Shown here piece by piece: positions 55,771-64,000 of a stretch of 64,000 nt of DNA. The stretch is taken from NCBI RefSeq assembly GCF_003265705.1, contig NW_020312902.1:17072370-17136369 (forward strand). The letters are read 5' to 3'. This DNA comes from Callorhinus ursinus. Its lineage: Eukaryota > Chordata > Mammalia > Carnivora > Otariidae. The position numbers and the translations under genes were made by a program. The notes beneath the pieces were generated by a model that saw only the letters and a program-made list of their open reading frames with translations, was not told the DNA's origin and searched no databases. Position 1 is the stretch's first letter; every line of letters starts with the position of its first letter.

Positions 55771-57549
55771 GGGATGGGGGGGTCGGAGAGGGGGAGGAGA
55801 AGGAATGCAGATGGAAAGAGAATGAGCTGCCAGGAGGGGAGCCAGGGAGGGGGTGACTGTAGGGACTGAAGGGGACTGGACCCTGGCAGGGGGCCGGAGG
55901 GTGTCTAGAGACAGTGTGGGCAAGGCCTGAGTCAACTGGGACGGAAAGGCTGTCCCCGAGAGGCCTCGTTGGACTCTCTAGGGTGGTGGCCAGAGATTTA
56001 TCTCCCAGCAGCCTGAGATCGTCTCTTTCTCTCTTCAATGCCAAGACCCAGACACCCAGCTCTTAATCTCCGGGGTTATCCCCAACCCTTTAGCCAAACT
56101 GACTGATTTGAGTGTGCGTGCACGTACGCCTGCCTGCTTCTGTGGGAGGGGGAAGGAGAGACCGTGAGACCCCTCGTGGGCTGGGTCATGTCTGTGCGGA
56201 TTGTCTGACTTACACTCTGAGCCCCTGGGAGAGGGGTGAATGAGTGTTGGTGGCCCTTTGTGACAGAGCGAGTCTTACTGAGTAGGGTGTCTGGGTGGGC
56301 CTTGTGACTTGTGGAAGTGTGAGTCACTGAGCGTGAGTTGTGTGACGAGGAGGGTGTGTGGGTGTGAGGAGGTGTGACCACGAGGGAGACCACGGTGCAT
56401 GTGGGCTTGATCTGTGGGGGGTGGTGTGGGTATGGCTGAGTGTGGGAATGGTTCAGATGGGCTGTGGTACACAGTGGGTGCTCAAGCAGTGCTGCTGAGT
56501 ATATCCATCCAGCCACCTCACGGTGGTGTGTTCTGGGCCTGTGGAATGGTGTGTGTGCACGCACCCCCTGGGCAGTTCCAGGGGGCTACCTACACACCCC
56601 CGCCTGCTTGCCTGTGACCACCCCTTCGGGGCACCCGTCCTGTACTCTCCGCAAACCGAAGTCCGGCTCCGGGCAGAGGACCCCTCTCAAGTCCCCCCCT
56701 GCTGCCCTGAGTCCTTGGTCACTAGAACTCTGCTCGGTGCTCAAGGAAGAGAGCCAAGCGTTTCTCCAGAGAGATACCCGCTTCTGATCACCGGTCTGGC
56801 TCCCAAATGCCCAGTCCACCCCTCCTCCTGGTCTCGGAGCTGTGCCAGCCCCGCCAAGCACCGCGAATCTGGGCCCAAATCAGTGCCCATCACTCATGTC
56901 ACAGCCTCATCTCCCCCCTGCTGGGTGCTGCCCGCCAGCTCTGGAATCCAGTGGGGAGCCAGCCTAGGAGCACCTGCAGGAGACTGGGAATAGCTCTCCT
57001 CTCCTGCCTTCCTGGGGCCCTGTCCTCCAACCCCAGAGTTAGCTTTGTGTGCTCCAAGCTTCCTGGGCTGTGCTTGGGGTCTTGCTGCCCATCTGCCCTT
57101 CCTGTGTCTCTGCTGTTGTCTCTCTCTGTCTCCTTCCCTGCTCTTCATGAGTACTGCCTTCCCTCTGCTACTCTCCCAGTCTCTGCCTTTCTTCCACATT
57201 CCTGCTCCTCTCTGCCCACCATTTTTCCCAACTTGTGCCTCTGGCCACTCCCGTGAGGGTCTGCGACAACGGAGATCAGGGCTGGGCTGAGGCTGGAGCC
57301 CAGGCCCCTAGGGTGGTCTTCTCCATTTGGGAAGTTCTATTACTACCCTTCCCCTTTATGGCAAGGAGATAGGAGTCCTGGCCTGGAGCCTGGAGATCAC
57401 CCATGTATATGGGCAGTGGTGGGTGCTTGGGTCTGTCATGGAGCCCTAAGGCAGGGGTGGGCATGCGGGCTGCTCTTCACATCTCCTAGATCAAGTGTTC
57501 CCAACATCCTTACCCTCCATGGAATGATGTGGTTGGATCAAACCCTGAG
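55771..57549. other. Intergenic, GC-rich, with degenerate GTGTG stretch
   Basis: A degenerate GTGTGAG/GTGTGGG stretch covers about 56290-56470. No gene supported. Confidence 0.45.
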
Positions 57550-58910
57550 ATCCTTCTCAGGTCATTTGGTCATTCATTCATTCATTCATTTATGCATTCA
57601 TTCAATAATCATGTCGCCCGTTTGATCTGCCAAGCACTGGGCTGACCAATATGAGCAAGAACCTGCCCTTAAGGGCTTCCCTCCCTCCAGGGAGACAGGT
57701 GTGCAAACAGATAAGGATGCCTGTGTTTCACGGGGTGGGAGAGAGGGCCCAGTGACACCCAAAGGAGGTTGAATTCTATGGGTAGGTGTGTGGAAGCCTG
57801 GAGAGAAACTTTATAGGCGGGGATGGGGGTGTGTGTGTTTCTCAGCTGCAATAAAAACATTTTCCCTTTCTACTCACAAAATAATACTTGCTCAATCTGG
57901 AATGCCAAAAAGTCACAGAAAAACTCAAAGGAAAACAGAAACAAAATAGTCTCTAAAGAAAATTGCAGAGAGTCTCGAGAGATGAGTGGAGTTTTACCAA
58001 GTGAATGGTGTGGTGATGAGGACACTGTGGGGGAAGGTGCCGGAGAAGGCATTCCTAGCAGGTGTGGGGGCAGGAGTCAAGGCACCATGATATGAATCTG
58101 GGATGTTGGATAGCTGTGGCTGAAACCTGGTGGTTCCAGAAGCTGGCTGAGGGTTCTAGCCTTGGTTCTTTGGGCAGTGAGGAGCCACCCTGGAGAGTAA
58201 TGAGCAGGGAATGGTGCGATCCTATTTTCCATTTTGGAGCAGTTATTCTGGAGGATGGATTGGAAGCAGCCAAGACCGGAAGCAGGAAGACCAGTTAGGA
58301 AATCAATGCAGTAGTCTGAGAGAGGCAACGTGAGGTGATGACTAGAGTGTTATGGTGCGAGAAGGGAGAGGGGAACCATCAGGAAGTCAGAATGACTGGG
58401 ACTGGGGACTGGTTTGATGTGGCGGTAAGGCTGGGAGAGACGGAGGAGCCAAGAATGAAGCCCAGGCCTGTGGCTTGGTCACTAGTGTGGCTGGTGGTAT
58501 CATTCACTAAGATGGGGAACTCAGAAGAGGAGCAGGATTGGGGTGGGGGTGGCGGAAGGGCTGGGTTTGTGTTTGGGCATAGTGTGAGATGGAATTATCC
58601 AAGTGGAAATGTTTAGATGACAGTGGAACACAAGAGTCTAGAGCTTGGGGTTACAAATTTGGAAGTCATTGTTCATTTCTATGTATTAGTTAACAAATAT
58701 TATTGAGCATCTGTGGTAGATCAGCCTGGGGATGTAAAGGTAAATGAGATAGGCTACGCCCTTCCCTTGTGGGGCTTACAGCCATCAATGGTGAGGTGGT
58801 ATCTGAAGCCATGTGAGCAGGTGATCTTCCCAGGGGGTGAAGAATGGAAGGCAGCATTGCAACGCTGGATGAGGGACGGCTGCAGAACCAGGGCCTCTTG
58901 TCTCTCTCAA
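57550..58910. repeat. Ancient interspersed repeat fragments, family not assigned
   Basis: CATTCATTCATTCATTTATG with GCCAAGCACTGGGCTGACCA (57560-57720) and AACAAATATTATTGAGCATC (58688-58707) are typical of an old mammalian repeat. The part 58225-58660 (GATGGATTGGAAGCAGCCAA, GACCAGTTAGGAAATCAATG, GGAACTCAGAAGAGGAGCAG) resembles 61380-62060. I cannot name the families reliably. Confidence 0.5.
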
Positions 58911-59144
58911 ATCATAGAAGGCAATCTGGTACACTCTCTCCATTACCTTCTTAGATAAGCTTTGACTGGATGTCTCTGTGGTCCCCATTCTCTAGGCCTA
59001 CCTCCTGCCAGGGTGCCCAAGGACACTGCATGTGGGGTAGCCAGGCTCCCTGCGTCTGCCTTGCTTCCACATGTGGGGTAGTAGGAGAGAAGTCCAACAG
59101 ACTCTGGCTGAATCTGCCATGTAGCCCTTCAGCTCCTGACGTTT

Positions 59145-59625
59145 TTAAAAGAAACCAAAGCTCATTGCTATGGTCTTCAAAACCCTTCATGAACCGGTCC
59201 CTGCCCAGTTATTCAGCCTCACCTCTGCCAAGCCTCCTCAATGTCCCGGTCAATGTCCCGGTGGCTATCTTTCCAATCCCAATCCCTGGTCAGTCCGTGC
59301 TCTCCCCCACCTCCAAACCTTGCACATGCTCTTTTTCTTGATACCATCTCCCTCTCTCATCAAGCCAGCCCAGCAATTCTTAATGACCTAGCTCAAGTGT
59401 CTCCCATCTGGGAGCCTTCTCTATTTGCCAGAGCCCCTTAGGGCCCCCTGTCACAGACTTCTTTTTAGAAAGGTCTTATAGCTCTTACGGTGATTGTCTT
59501 TTTGCTTGTCTATTTCTAGATCAGGAGATACCTTAGAGTAGGGCTTGTTCTTGTTTTTGTTTTTCTCTACAGCCCCAGTGCCTAGTATAGTTCTGGACTC
59601 GTATAGGAACTCAAAATTATAGGTT
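59145..59625 (-). repeat. L2 fragment
   Basis: Reverse L2 text: TTCAAAACCCTTCATGAACC, CTGCCAAGCCTCCTCAATGT, ATGACCTAGCTCAAGTGTCT, GAGCCTTCTCTATTTGCCAG and CAGCCCCAGTGCCTAGTATA. Contains a small tandem duplication of TCAATGTCCCGG near 59237-59262. Confidence 0.65.
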
Positions 59626-59637
59626 GTGCATTGGAGG

Positions 59638-60095
59638 TAGGCTGGTGTAGAGATAGGGCTGGAGTTGGAGGTGGGGCTGGGTGTTGGGTAGGCGGGTATT
59701 AGAGACAGGCTGGTGTTAGAGAGTAGGGAGGGCTGATGTAAAGGTGAGGCTAGGTGTCAAGGTAGGGCTGGGTTTTGGGGTAGGGCTGGTGAATAGGTAG
59801 GGTTGGCTATAGGGGTAGAGCTGGTTTTGGGGTAGGGTGGAGTATTGGAAGTGAGGCTGAGCATTAGGGTAGGGCTGGTATTAGAGACAGAGGTGGTTGA
59901 AGAGGGCTAGTGTGCAGGTAAGTCTAGGTATGGAGGTAGGACTGGGTATTAGAGGTGGAATGTGTGGGTGCTGGAGGTGGGGTGGTTGTTGCGGTGGGCC
60001 TGGGTGTTGGGGGAGCGCTGGTGCTGTAGGTGGGGCTAGGTGTTGGAGGTTGGGATGGTGTTGGCATTGTAGTGATTGTTTGGGGTAGGGATGGG
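59638..60095. repeat. Degenerate minisatellite, period about 18 bp
   Basis: About 25 imperfect units, roughly TGGTGTTGGGGTAGGGC, with lengths from 14 to 23. It starts at the end of the L2 fragment and is G-rich on the plus strand. Frames read across it are repeat artefacts. Confidence 0.85.
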
Positions 60096-60344
60096 TGTTA
60101 GAAATGTAATGTTGAGAGGTAAGCAGGCAACTGAGTGTAGGAGAAAGGAGGCTGGGTGTTGAGGGTGCGCAGGTGAGTGTGGAAGGGATGGAGAAGGGTG
60201 CTGGGTTTGGGAGCATAGTGGAGAGCCCCTGAGACCTCTCCAGGGTTATGACTCTTAATGCTGCTGATCCAGCTTTTCCTCAGTAACCAGCTTCTCCCCA
60301 GAAGAAGAGAAGAGGAGAGGAGACCCGGGGAGAAGAGCCTAAAA

Positions 60345-60640
60345 GGGTGAAGAAGGATTTTTCATTATGAAGTTAATTAGCTTCAGAGCCGCTGCACCTT
60401 TCAGGACGAGGAATTAGAGGGATTTAATTGCTTTATCAGCCTTCCCTTTGATTTTCAGCAATCAGGCCGATTCCATTTAATTTAACTGCCACAGACGAGG
60501 AGAAAATTGATGCGCTCACCTGCCTCCGAGCAGAAAGAGAGAGAGTAGGGAAGAGGGAGAGGGGGAGCCAGAGAGACTGGCAAACACAGAGTCTGCAGAT
60601 TAATGAAAACCAACAGCATTTGCTCACAATTGGAGATGAA
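60345..60640. promoter_or_regulatory. Candidate conserved non-coding element
   Basis: Contains TTATGAAGTTAATTAGCTTC (palindromic TTAATTA core), GAGGGATTTAATTGCTTTAT, CCCTTTGATTTTC (TCF/LEF-like CTTTGAT at 60446-60452), CCATTTAATTTAACTGCC and, after a short GA-rich gap, TTAATGAAAACCAACAGC. Bounded by the minisatellite region and a GTGTG-rich stretch. Function inferred. Confidence 0.5.
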
Positions 60641-60974
60641 GTGTGCCCTCGAGGTGTTTGGAGCTGTGTGTGTGGCTGTGGAGATGTGGCTCTGTGGGAG
60701 TTTGTGTGTACAATCGTGTAGAGTGTTTGTGACTAGACATGTTGGTGTGGGTGTGACTATGAGAGACGTGGTGGACGTGGAGGTGGGTGTGTGGGTGAAT
60801 GTCAGCCTTGGGCTGTAGGTAAATGACGGCCGAGGTGTGTGATTGACTGTTGAAGATCCCTTGTACATGGGAACATCAGCATGAATGAGGGTGGCTGTGT
60901 CCGCCTCTGTGGACAGGATATTCAGTGACTCTGTGTGTGTCATTATGTAGGTGAGAATTTCGCCGCATGCCTAC
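60641..60974. repeat. Degenerate GTGTG-rich low-complexity stretch
   Basis: Irregular GTGTGTGGCTGTGGAG and GTTGGTGTGGGTGTGACT units, fading to the right. No gene. Confidence 0.6.
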
Positions 60975-62060
60975 CAGTTCACTCGTCGAGCAAGCACTGA
61001 ATGAATTCTTGCTAAGAGCCAGACACAGTGCTGAGGGACAAAGATAACTAAGAGAGGGTCCCTGCCCTCAAGGACTCAAAGTCTAAAAAAGGAGAAAGAC
61101 TAGTAAGTAAATGTAATAGGACTGTGCTGCTTGGATCACTCCAGGAGCACTGCTCTGGAAGCCTCCCAGAAGAGGTGGTTTAAAAGATAAGCAAGTTTCC
61201 AAGTCGAGAAGGGGTTGATGGGGTTGTGATAGAGGAAGGACATGACAACCAGAGGGAACAGTATGTGGAGCATGACGGGGAGCTGGGGCTGCTCAGGAGG
61301 GCAGCCCCCAGCAGGAAGGATTTTGGTCATGCTAAGAAATGTGGACCTTTCCTGTAGGGTGTTACTGAGTGAATGGGAAGTAATCCAGCCAGATGTGTGT
61401 GTTAGAAAGCCTCTCTGACTGTTGTGTGGAGGACGGATTGGAGAAGGTAAGACCAAAGGCAAGGAAACCAGTTACAACCATTGCAAACTCCAGGGAAGAG
61501 ACTGTGAGTGTCTGAGGGAAGAGGGAAGAGAGAACAAAGGAGGTAAAACAGGCGGGATTTGAGGGAGGTGGATAGAACAGAAAGTACTGAAGGTTTATGA
61601 ATGTCTAGGTAATAGGTGATTCTATAAAAGGAGATATTGGAGAAAGAGCAAGTTGGAGGGGAGGGTCTTGAACATGTAGAGGTGAAGTTGTGATAGCAAG
61701 CAGCTGGGCATGAGTCTGGAGCTCAGCAGAGAGGCCCGGCCTGGTGACAAAAAGAGAAGAATCATCAGCATGTGTAGGTAGTGAATGATGCCGTGGGAAT
61801 GGGTGAGACTACTCAGGAGAAGCATTGAGATCGAGAAAAGAGGGTCAAGAACAAAGAGCCTGGAGATCACCCATGTATATGAGACCAGAGGAAGAACAAG
61901 AGTCAGGGAAGATGACAAAGAATTAGACAAAACAAAGGAAAACGGAGAGGAAGTTCGGAAAGGGAGGAGTGCATTGATGAGAAGCTGAGTTCAGTTCTAG
62001 ACATGCTGAGTTTGAAGTTTGCTAGGAACGCTCATGTGGAGGTACCCAGGGCCAGCATCT
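60975..62060. repeat. Ancient interspersed repeat fragments, family not assigned
   Basis: GCCAGACACAGTGCTGAGGG, GTCCCTGCCCTCAAGGACTC (60975-61250), then GGACGGATTGGAGAAGGTAA, ATCATCAGCATGTGTAGGTA and CTAGACATGCTGAGTTTGAA (61380-62060). The second part resembles 58225-58660. Boundaries approximate. Confidence 0.5.
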
Positions 62061-62251
62061 AGAACTCTGAGCTCTCAGCACGAGTGAGGGCTTGGAGATG
62101 TGGGAGTGTATGCTGGAATCCTGTGTGGCTGGTGTACAGATGGATGAAGAAGACAGTGCGATTGGAGAAGTGAGTTGGGACATACAGGGTTTTGAATACC
62201 AACCGGCAAATTGGTACTTTAATCTGAGGGCGGGAGTTTTTGACTGTCTTT

Positions 62252-62361
62252 TTTTTTAAGATTTTATTTTTAAGTAATCTCTATACCCAAAGTGGGGCTT
62301 AAACTCACAACCCTGATATCAAGAGTCACATGCTCTTCTGACACAGCCAGCCAGGAGCCCC
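62252..62361 (-). repeat. tRNA-Lys-like short SINE
   Basis: Reverse copy, AAGATTTTATTTTTAAGTAA to CAGCCAGCCAGGAGCCCC. The complement keeps GACTCTTGATATC around the Lys anticodon CTT. Exact target duplication TTGACTGTCTTT at 62240-62251 and 62363-62374. Confidence 0.9.
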
Positions 62362-62374
62362 ATTGACTGTCTTT

Positions 62375-62944
62375 TAATAAGGAAGATAACTTGATCAGAT
62401 TTCATTTTAGACACATCTATGTCTTAGTTTGATTTCCCCCCAAATCAGAGCTTGAGACAAAGACTTGGGTGAAGACAGTTTATTTGGGAGGTGATCCCAG
62501 GGAGCAGTAGAGAGGGAGTCGGGAGAGGGAAACAGAGAAGAAAGTTGGTTTGTCCCTGTGGGCAAATGATGATCAATCTTTGGAGACTGTGTCAAGAATC
62601 ATGTAGAATATACCTCAGCATTGTCCCTGTAAATGATAGGAAGCTGAGCATCATGTACTGACTGAGGTCTCCCATTGGTTGACAGCTGCCCCCTGGCCCA
62701 TTCACCCCCTTTCTTAGGCTGGCTGCACTGCAATCAGAAGGGGATGAGGGGAAGAGATGCTGCAGACGATAAAAGCATCTGCTACATTCTGACAGTCACT
62801 TGGGAGATGGACTAGGAAGACGAGGTTAGAGGTAGAGATACCAGTTAGAAGATGATTGCAATATCCAGACAAGCCAAGATGAAGAATGTAGGAATAGATA
62901 GAAGGATCATCTGGGAGGCATAGAATTAATAGAACTTGAAGATC
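62375..62944. other. Intergenic, probably old repeat remains
   Basis: Around 62775-62960 the text (ACTAGGAAGACGAGGTTAGA, GATGATTGCAATATCCAGAC) resembles the repeat at 61380-62060. The remainder is unassigned. Confidence 0.4.
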
Positions 62945-63445
62945 AACAGGTCATTTGGGTTTGTGGTGAGCAGAATAATGGCCCCTCAATGTCCTCAACG
63001 TAATCTCAAGAACCTATACATACATGTGTTACATAGCAAGGGGGGAATTTAAGGTTGCAGATGGAATTAAGGTTACTAATCATGTCCAGGAGATTATTCT
63101 GGATTATCTGGGTGGCCCAGTGTAGTCACAAGGGCCGTTAAAAGTGAAAGGGGAGGCGAGATGGTCAGAGTCAAAGAAAGATTTGAAGATGCTATGCTCC
63201 TGGTGTTGAAGATGGAGAAAGGGGACACGAGCCAAGGAATGCAGGCAACCTCCAGAGGCTGGAAAAGGCAAGGAAACAGATTCTCCCTTAAAGCCTCCAT
63301 AGCCCTGCTGACACCTTGAGTTGAACTCAGTGAGACCCGTTTTAGACTTCTGACCGCCATCACTAAAAGATAATAAATTTGTGTTGTCTTAAGCCACTAA
63401 GTTTCTGGTAATTTGTTACAGCAGTAATAGAAACTTAATAAGGAG
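62945..63445 (+). repeat. Old interspersed repeat (LTR- or LINE-derived), family uncertain
   Basis: Common mammalian repeat pattern: GAGCAGAATAATGGCCCCTC, CTGGATTATCTGGGTGGCCC, GAGCCAAGGAATGCAGGCAA, GATAATAAATTTGTGTTGTC, TTTGTTACAGCAGTAATAGA. Complete-looking but diverged. Confidence 0.65.
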
Positions 63446-64000
63446 TTGAAGAAAGGGGGCTTTCAAGTGACTTCCAAGATTTCTAGCTTGGGCCAGATAG
63501 AGAGGGGTTTACTGAGAAAAGGAAGAGAAGTAAATTTGAAAGAGAGGCTTCTGAGCTATGTCAGCCACGTTCTTTACACGGCTGGAGGGACTTCCCTGTG
63601 GAGCCACCCATCTGGAATATAAAGCCAGGGTGGGAAAGAGTTTGGGAAGAGGTTCTTCATCAACATGGTGATATTTGAAGCTGTGAAAACAGATGAGCTT
63701 ACCTGGCAGAGGGTAAGGACAGAACCTTGGGGACGTGCCAGTGTTGGGGCTGATGGAGTCGTTGCTGGCAGCGGAGGTCTATTGATCTGTTTCCTCTTCA
63801 CAAGCTCTTTGAGCTCCAGTGTTGGCTCTGTGGCCTCTAGTCTTCCTCCTCCACTGTCCCCCTATTTCCTTAGGCCATTAGTTTCTCAGGAGGTGGACCG
63901 CAGGGCTGCTCTGGACTGTTGTGTAGGTTGTACATCGTACAACACTAAGGACGTGACTCATGTAGACTACAACATGAATATGGTGCTCTCCTAGAGTTGT
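63446..64000. other. Right end of window, no gene recognised
   Basis: Unique-looking DNA, AT/GC balanced. Short open frames on both strands without family motifs. No PAX2 exon could be identified up to the edge. Confidence 0.4.

Noticed and set aside
59881..60216. Pro/Leu-rich frame on the minus strand
   Set aside because: It is a translation of the degenerate minisatellite.
63446..64000. Possible PAX2 3' UTR or last exon at the right edge
   Set aside because: No PAX2 protein sequence, polyadenylation signal or splice site could be matched; the gene is inferred to lie further right.
1..64000. CRISPR arrays, phage or bacterial operon signals
   Set aside because: None seen. Intron-containing gene structure, SINEs and CpG island show vertebrate nuclear DNA.

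Overview
The window is vertebrate nuclear DNA from a carnivoran. Its commonest repeat is a tRNA-Lys-derived CAN-SINE: 16 copies, most with heads like GGCGCCTGGGTGGCTCAGTC and A-rich tails of AATAAATAAAATCTT type. That head resembles the form in arctoid carnivorans (bears, seals, mustelids) more than the dog or cat forms. A carnivoran L1 3' end, MIR, L2, MaLR-like and old DNA-transposon fossils make up most other repeats. There are no prokaryotic features and no CRISPR.

Positions 1-14280 hold the 5' part of one recognisable protein gene, SLF2 (FAM178A), on the minus strand. Six coding exons were placed: 13745-13606, 11035-10992, 10497-9764, 8215-8158, 2550-1562 and 585-515. Their phases join into one open frame of 678 codons plus two bases, starting at the ATG of a CpG island promoter. 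The remaining exons lie left of position 1. SLF2 works with SLF1 and RAD18 to bring the SMC5/6 complex to damaged DNA. The small second coding exon encodes a PIP-box-like peptide ([13 protein letters not shown]).

Positions 14280-64000 contain no gene I can support. From 14 to 31 kb the DNA is mostly interspersed repeats. From about 32 to 61 kb young repeats become rare, and about a dozen AT-rich, homeodomain-site-rich blocks of 100-350 bp stand out from GC-rich surroundings. They look like conserved non-coding elements. In human the neighbour 5' of SLF2 is PAX2, so I infer, without seeing it, that these blocks belong to the PAX2 regulatory domain and that PAX2 lies beyond the right edge.

The most interesting signal is a pair of related elements in the same orientation, about 4.2 kb apart (37048-37208 and 41231-41402). 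An ungapped 81-bp core matches at 71 of 81 positions. A second block of 22 bp is identical, and the linker between the two blocks has diverged. This looks like a duplicated enhancer-like element kept under constraint. Other points are a perfect CTCF consensus at 48815, a hAT fossil with an exact 8-bp target duplication, a truncated L1 with an exact 15-bp target duplication, a (GAA.TTC)17 tract grown from a SINE tail, and an 18-bp-period minisatellite.
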